Notes under the pieces: generated by a model
What the model was told of the DNA's origin: nothing
Database searches by the model: none
What the model saw: the letters and a program-made list of their open reading frames with translations, nothing else
Assembly (NCBI RefSeq): GCF_024438035.1
Contig: NZ_JANFQF010000006.1
Location: 62,001 to 126,000, forward strand
Direction: 5' to 3'
Source of the DNA: Rhodococcus tibetensis
GTDB taxonomy: Bacteria; Actinomycetota; Actinomycetes; Mycobacteriales; Mycobacteriaceae
DNA length: 64,000 nucleotides
Part shown: positions 59,903 to 64,000 of the stretch, piece by piece
How positions within the stretch are numbered: position 1 is the first letter of the stretch
Layout: the number at the start of each line of letters is the position of its first letter
Position numbers and translations under genes: made by a program

Positions 59903-60595
59903 ATGCGTCTCGACGTGGTCACCATCTTTCCCGAGTATCTCGAGCCCCTCCGAGCGGCCTTGCTCGGCAAGGCAATCGACAAGGGCCTCCTCACCGTCGA
60001 CGTGCACGACTTGAGGAACTGGACGCACGACGTCCACAAAGCTGTCGACGACTCGCCCTATGGCGGTGGTCCCGGAATGGTCATGAAACCCACCGTCTGG
60101 GGGCCTGCCCTGGACGAGGTCCTGGCAGCGGGCGGGGACGACGCCGACACGCTCCTGGTGGTTCCCACACCGGCGGGCGTCCCGTTCACGCAGGCGACGG
60201 CGGAACGCTGGGCAGGGGAGCAGCACATCGTCTTTGCGTGTGGGCGTTACGAGGGCATCGACCAACGAGTCATCGACGATGCTGCCCGGCGCGTTCGAGT
60301 CGAAGAAGTCAGCATCGGCGACTACGTCCTCATCGGGGGTGAGGCAGCAGTGCTCGTCATGGTCGAGGCATTCGTCCGCCTGATCCCCGGCGTTCTGGGC
60401 AATCAGCAGTCCCACCAAGAGGATTCGTTCTCCGACGGACTCCTCGAAGGCCCCAGCTACACCCGGCCTGCAACATGGCGCGGACTCGACGTCCCACCGG
60501 TGCTGCGCTCGGGTGACCACGCCAAGGTTGCGCAGTGGCGCCACGAGCAATCGTTGCGGCGCACCGCCGAGCGACGGCCGGACCTGTTGCCTTGA
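59903..60595 (+). CDS. trmD: tRNA (guanine-N1)-methyltransferase
   Basis: TrmD methylates G37 next to the anticodon, preventing frameshifts. The 230-residue SPOUT-fold protein starts [44 protein letters not shown] and the trefoil-knot SAM site [20 protein letters not shown] are all present. ATG at 59903 is preferred; a GTG 18 bases upstream overlaps the rimM stop. The 235-bp gap to tex has no gene. Confidence 0.96.
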   Translation: MRLDVVTIFPEYLEPLRAALLGKAIDKGLLTVDVHDLRNWTHDVHKAVDDSPYGGGPGMVMKPTVWGPALDEVLAAGGDDADTLLVVPTPAGVPFTQATAERWAGEQHIVFACGRYEGIDQRVIDDAARRVRVEEVSIGDYVLIGGEAAVLVMVEAFVRLIPGVLGNQQSHQEDSFSDGLLEGPSYTRPATWRGLDVPPVLRSGDHAKVAQWRHEQSLRRTAERRPDLLP

Positions 60596-60816
60596 GCTAG
60601 CGTCTACGTAAACTCCTCCACGCCTCATCCATGCGTCGGCGCCCACCACCGCCTCTCGTCGCCGGCTGGCCGTGTAGCAGTCGGAATGGTGCAGGCGGCG
60701 GCCAGAGTCATCGCGAGGAGCACTCTCGTCGGGCAGGCAACCGGCGCCGACACGACGTTTGTCCCGAAAATTCCCGCGACGGCCTCACCGCCGACGATGA
60801 TGTCCCAGGGTAGCGG

Positions 60817-60822
60817 TAGGGT
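60817..60822 (+). promoter_or_regulatory. Candidate -10 box for a leaderless tex mRNA
   Basis: TAGGGT ends eight bases before the tex GTG at 60831. Transcription would start on or within a base or two of the start codon. No Shine-Dalgarno sequence lies between. No convincing -35 was seen. The rest of the gap from 60596 has nothing I recognise. Confidence 0.4.
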
Positions 60823-60830
60823 CCATTTTT

Positions 60831-63140
60831 GTGACTCTGAAGACCGTGAACCAGCGCATTGCCGAGGAACTCGACGTCCGGGAGGGACAGGTCGCGGCCG
60901 CCGTGGACCTCCTCGACGGCGGGGCCACCGTTCCTTTCATCGCCCGTTACCGCAAGGAAGTCACCGGGACCCTCGACGACGCTCAGCTTCGCCAGCTCGA
61001 AGAACGGCTCCGCTATCTGCGTGAGCTCGACGAACGGCGGGTCGCGGTGCTCGAATCGATCGAATCGCAGGGCAAGCTCGACGATCAGCTGCGCGGACAG
61101 ATCATGACGGCCGAGACCAAGGCGCGGCTCGAGGACATCTACTTGCCGTTCAAGCCGAAGCGGCGCACCAAGGCGCAGATCGCCCGGGAAGCGGGCCACG
61201 AGCCTGTTGCCGACGCCCTGATCACCGATCCCGCAACCGACCCCGCGTCCTATACGGCCGAGCAGCTCGAGGGTGCGCGGGCGATTCTCGTCGAACGCTT
61301 CGCCGAGGACGCCGACCTGGTGGGCGATCTGCGTGAGTTGATGTGGACGCGCGGCAAGGTGGTATCCGTCGTCCGCAAGGGCAAGGAGACCGAAGGCGCG
61401 AAGTTCGCCGACTACTTCGAGTTCTCCGAGCCGTTCACTACACTTCCCTCGCACCGGATCCTTGCTGTGCTGCGTGGCGAGAAGGAAGAGGTACTCACGC
61501 TCACGCTGGCTCCGGACCGAGACGAGCCGGTTCCCGGTGAGCCGACCGTCTACGAGGGCCGGATCGCAAGCCGGTTCGGGATCGCCGACCGCGGCCGGCC
61601 GGCCGACAAGTGGTTACTCGACACGGTGCGATGGGCGTGGAAGACCAAACTGCTCATCACGTTGGGCATCGACGTCCGGATGAGGTTGCGTCAGTCTGCG
61701 GAGAAGGACGCGGTCGATGTCTTCGCCAACAATCTGCGCGACCTGCTGCTCGCCGCACCGGCGGGAACCCGTGCCACGATGGGTCTCGACCCCGGTTTCC
61801 GCACCGGAACGAAGGTCGCCGTCGTCGACGCCACCGGCAAGGTCGTTGCGCACGACACCATCTATCCGCACCAGCCTCACAATAAACGGGACGCTGCGTT
61901 CGCCACCCTCGCCGACCTGGTGTCTCGCCACGGTGTGGAGCTGATCGCGATCGGAAACGGCACCGCATCTCGCGAGACCGATGCGCTCGCCACGGAGCTG
62001 ATCGCCAAGTCCGGCGCCAAAAATCTCACCAAGATCGTGGTATCCGAAGCCGGCGCTTCCGTGTACTCGGCATCCGCCTACGCGTCGCAGGAACTGCCGG
62101 ACCTCGATGTCTCCATCCGCGGCGCCGTGTCGATCGCCCGCCGCCTGCAGGATCCCCTCGCCGAGCTGGTCAAGATCGATCCCAAGTCGATCGGTGTCGG
62201 GCAGTACCAGCACGACATCTCGGAGACCCTGCTCGCCCGGTCCCTCGGCGCTGTGGTCGAGGACGCGGTGAACGCTGTGGGTGTTGACGTGAACACGGCA
62301 TCCGTTCCCTTGCTGTCCCGCGTGTCCGGTATCGCAGGTTCCCTCGCGGAGAGCATCGTTGCGCACCGCGACCAGAATGGCCCGTTCCGGAGCCGTAAGG
62401 GACTCAAGGACGTTGCGCGACTCGGGCCCAAGGCGTTCGAGCAGTGCGCCGGCTTCCTCCGCATTCCCAATGGTGACGATCCGCTCGATGCGTCCAGCGT
62501 GCACCCGGAGGCGTATCCGGTGGTGCGCAAGATCGTCGGCGCCAGTGGGTGCGGCGTACGGGACGTCATCGGGAACACGGCGGTTCTCCGCCGCCTCGAT
62601 CCCGCAGACTTCGTCGACGACCGTTTCGGACTCCCCACGGTCACGGACATCATCAGTGAGCTGGAGAAGCCAGGGCGGGACCCGAGGCCGGAGTTCAAGA
62701 CTGCAACCTTCGCCGCGGGGATCGAGAAGGTGGCGCACCTGAAGCCCGGGATGACGCTCGAGGGGGTGGTCACCAACGTGGCGGCATTCGGTGCTTTCGT
62801 CGACATCGGCGTGCACCAGGATGGGCTGGTGCATGTCTCCGCCATGTCCCACAGCTTCGTGAAGGATCCGCGCGACGTCGTGAAGTCGGGCGATGTGGTG
62901 AAGGTGAAGGTGCTCGAGGTGGACGAGGCGCGCCAGCGCATCGGGCTTACGTTGCGGCTGGACGACGAGGTGGGCGCGACCGCGCGCAAGAACGAGAACC
63001 CGCGCGGTGGTGGGCAACAGGATCGCCGCGGAGGCGGTAAACCCCAGCAGGGTGGCCGCGAACGTGGCGGTCGCGATGCGCGCCCGGCCCCCGGTGGCTC
63101 GATGGCGGATGCGTTGCGGAAGGCAGGCTTCGGCAAGTAG
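60831..63140 (+). CDS. tex: Tex-family RNA-binding transcriptional accessory protein
   Basis: A 769-residue multi-domain protein resembling bacterial Tex and eukaryotic Spt6. The N-terminal helical region has GGATVPFIARYRKEVTGTLD (about 31-50). A YqgF/RNase H-like domain starts at TMGLDPGFRTGTKVAVVD (about 315-332). A helix-hairpin-helix region lies near VGQYQHDISETLLARSLG to about 560. The S1 domain (about 640-710) has LEGVVTNVAAFGAFVDIGVHQDG. The C-terminal tail is Gly/Arg/Gln-rich. GTG start. Confidence 0.94.
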   Translation: MTLKTVNQRIAEELDVREGQVAAAVDLLDGGATVPFIARYRKEVTGTLDDAQLRQLEERLRYLRELDERRVAVLESIESQGKLDDQLRGQIMTAETKARLEDIYLPFKPKRRTKAQIAREAGHEPVADALITDPATDPASYTAEQLEGARAILVERFAEDADLVGDLRELMWTRGKVVSVVRKGKETEGAKFADYFEFSEPFTTLPSHRILAVLRGEKEEVLTLTLAPDRDEPVPGEPTVYEGRIASRFGIADRGRPADKWLLDTVRWAWKTKLLITLGIDVRMRLRQSAEKDAVDVFANNLRDLLLAAPAGTRATMGLDPGFRTGTKVAVVDATGKVVAHDTIYPHQPHNKRDAAFATLADLVSRHGVELIAIGNGTASRETDALATELIAKSGAKNLTKIVVSEAGASVYSASAYASQELPDLDVSIRGAVSIARRLQDPLAELVKIDPKSIGVGQYQHDISETLLARSLGAVVEDAVNAVGVDVNTASVPLLSRVSGIAGSLAESIVAHRDQNGPFRSRKGLKDVARLGPKAFEQCAGFLRIPNGDDPLDASSVHPEAYPVVRKIVGASGCGVRDVIGNTAVLRRLDPADFVDDRFGLPTVTDIISELEKPGRDPRPEFKTATFAAGIEKVAHLKPGMTLEGVVTNVAAFGAFVDIGVHQDGLVHVSAMSHSFVKDPRDVVKSGDVVKVKVLEVDEARQRIGLTLRLDDEVGATARKNENPRGGGQQDRRGGGKPQQGGRERGGRDARPAPGGSMADALRKAGFGK

Positions 63141-63207
63141 ACGGCGCCCATTTCGGCACGAGCATTCGCTTTTCGATGGAGTGACCAGTTCGTTACTGGG
63201 ATAGTGG

Positions 63208-64000
63208 ATGTCGATGTACGAATGGCTGGATCGGGAGATCGTCGGGCACGGGCGGCTGCCCCTGCTCTTCTTCCTGCTGGGGTTTCTCGGGGCTTTCCTG
63301 TTTATTCGGCTGAGCGTGCGGATGATCCGCGCGGAGGTGTCGTGGTGGCCGGGGAACGTCAAGCCCGGCGGTCATCACGTGCATCACGTCGTCTTCGGTG
63401 TGATTACCATGCTGGTATCGGGTGTCGCGCTCGTCGCCGTGTATGTGGACGGCACCCAGACCACCGGTGCGGTACTCGCCACCTTCTTCGGAATCGGCGC
63501 TGCATTGGTGCTCGACGAGTTCGCGCTGATCTTCTATCTGCAGGACGTGTACTGGGCGGATGAGGGCCGGGCGTCGGTGGACGCCGTCTTCGTGGCGATC
63601 GCCGTCACAGGCCTGCTGCTGCTCGGCCTCAGGCCGCTCGAGTTGATGGACGTCACCAGCTTCCGGGACTCACCCGATCCGTGGGTGCGGGTGGGGATCG
63701 GCGTGCTCTCCGTCGTCAACCTGCTTATCGCAGGCGTGGTGCTGCTGAAAGGAAAGATCTGGACTGGGCTCCTGGGTCTGTTCATCTTCCCGATACTGCT
63801 GGTCGGTGCGATTCGGTTGAGCCGGCCGAGCGCACCGTGGGCCCGCTGGCGATACACCACGAAGCCCAAGCGGATGCTGCGCGCGCTCGAGCGTGAACGG
63901 AAACTGCGGCGGCCGGTGATCCGAGCCAAGATCTTCGTGCAGGACTTCATCGCGGGGACACCGAGCGCCGAGCACGTGAAGGAAGCCGCCGAGCACGCCA
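63208..64000 (+). CDS. Multi-pass membrane protein of unknown function (cut by window end)
   Basis: The frame is open from the ATG at 63208 to the window end (264 codons seen). It has about six hydrophobic segments: LLFFLLGFLGAFLFIRLSV, VIVTMLVSGVALVAVYV-like at about 68, VLATFFGIGAALVLDEFAL, VFVAIAVTGLLLLGL, VGIGVLSVVNLLIAGVVLL and LLGLFIFPILLVGAIRL. A cytoplasmic, Arg-rich tail follows. A histidine cluster GGHHVHHVVFG (about 57-67) sits before the second segment, followed by acidic DEFALIFYLQDVYW in the third. I do not recognise the family. An ATG two codons downstream could also start. Confidence 0.8.
   Translation, partial: MSMYEWLDREIVGHGRLPLLFFLLGFLGAFLFIRLSVRMIRAEVSWWPGNVKPGGHHVHHVVFGVITMLVSGVALVAVYVDGTQTTGAVLATFFGIGAALVLDEFALIFYLQDVYWADEGRASVDAVFVAIAVTGLLLLGLRPLELMDVTSFRDSPDPWVRVGIGVLSVVNLLIAGVVLLKGKIWTGLLGLFIFPILLVGAIRLSRPSAPWARWRYTTKPKRMLRALERERKLRRPVIRAKIFVQDFIAGTPSAEHVKEAAEHA

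Overview
This is a GC-rich actinobacterial chromosome segment. The organism is almost certainly a mycolic-acid-group Corynebacteriales member close to Rhodococcus. GTG starts are frequent and 4-nt stop/start overlaps are common. Several proteins are actinobacterial hallmarks: a SepIVA-like coiled coil, HU with a lysine-rich tail, MutT1 with a phosphatase domain, and CofC/FbiD. Gene order follows, as I remember it, the Mycobacterium tuberculosis block from roughly Rv3004 down to Rv2906c. The genus assignment is inference from protein similarity recalled from memory; no search was run.

Layout. (1) 1-8.2 kb: an APC permease, ilvD and a PH-domain membrane protein on the minus strand, divergent from ilvB-ilvN-ilvC. 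The ilvB operon has a clear leader-peptide attenuator. (2) 8.3-15.1 kb: serA, leuB, an MFS transporter, a fumarylacetoacetate-hydrolase-family gene, gltX, then tRNA-Gln and tRNA-Glu. (3) 15.1-23.8 kb: a DUF5302 protein, an F420/FMN-type split-barrel oxidase and an IclR regulator divergent from leuC-leuD; then hupB, facing the minus-strand operon cofC-ppk-mutT1. (4) 23.8-31.5 kb: gpsA, a PLP gamma-family enzyme, ddl, a DUF3515 protein, an AsnC-type RAM domain protein, thiL, a gamma-carbonic-anhydrase-like protein, ung, an enoyl-CoA hydratase and rpmB. (5) 31.7-40.4 kb: a DAK-domain protein, recG, pyruvate carboxylase, rsmD, coaD. (6) 40.4-46.2 kb: sepIVA-like, DUF177, rpmF, rnc, mutM, a second split-barrel oxidase, OsmC, a secreted beta-propeller protein, acyP. 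(7) 46.2-64 kb: smc, ftsY, amt-glnB-glnD, ffh, an amidohydrolase, rpsP-khpA-rimM-trmD, tex and a membrane protein cut by the window end.

How the genes work together. Branched-chain amino acid synthesis is nearly complete here: IlvBN, IlvC, IlvD, LeuB and LeuCD. It appears to be controlled by attenuation at ilvB and probably by the IclR regulator at leuCD. Nitrogen sensing is the amt-glnB-glnD cassette with a GlnR-like box upstream. Translation and protein targeting are represented by gltX with both of its likely tRNA substrates, rpsP, rpmB, rpmF, rimM, trmD, rsmD, rnc, ffh and ftsY. Genome maintenance is represented by recG, ung, mutM, mutT1, smc and hupB.

I see no insertion sequence, prophage, CRISPR array, integron or other mobile element, and no obviously foreign base composition. 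This is conserved core genome. The most interesting items are regulatory or annotation-level: the ilvB attenuator with an apparently leaderless leader peptide, a thiL that seems to start at ATC, a strong hairpin inside the glnB/glnD junction, and an uncharacterised membrane protein with a histidine cluster at the right edge. I did not find a convincing new multi-gene system.
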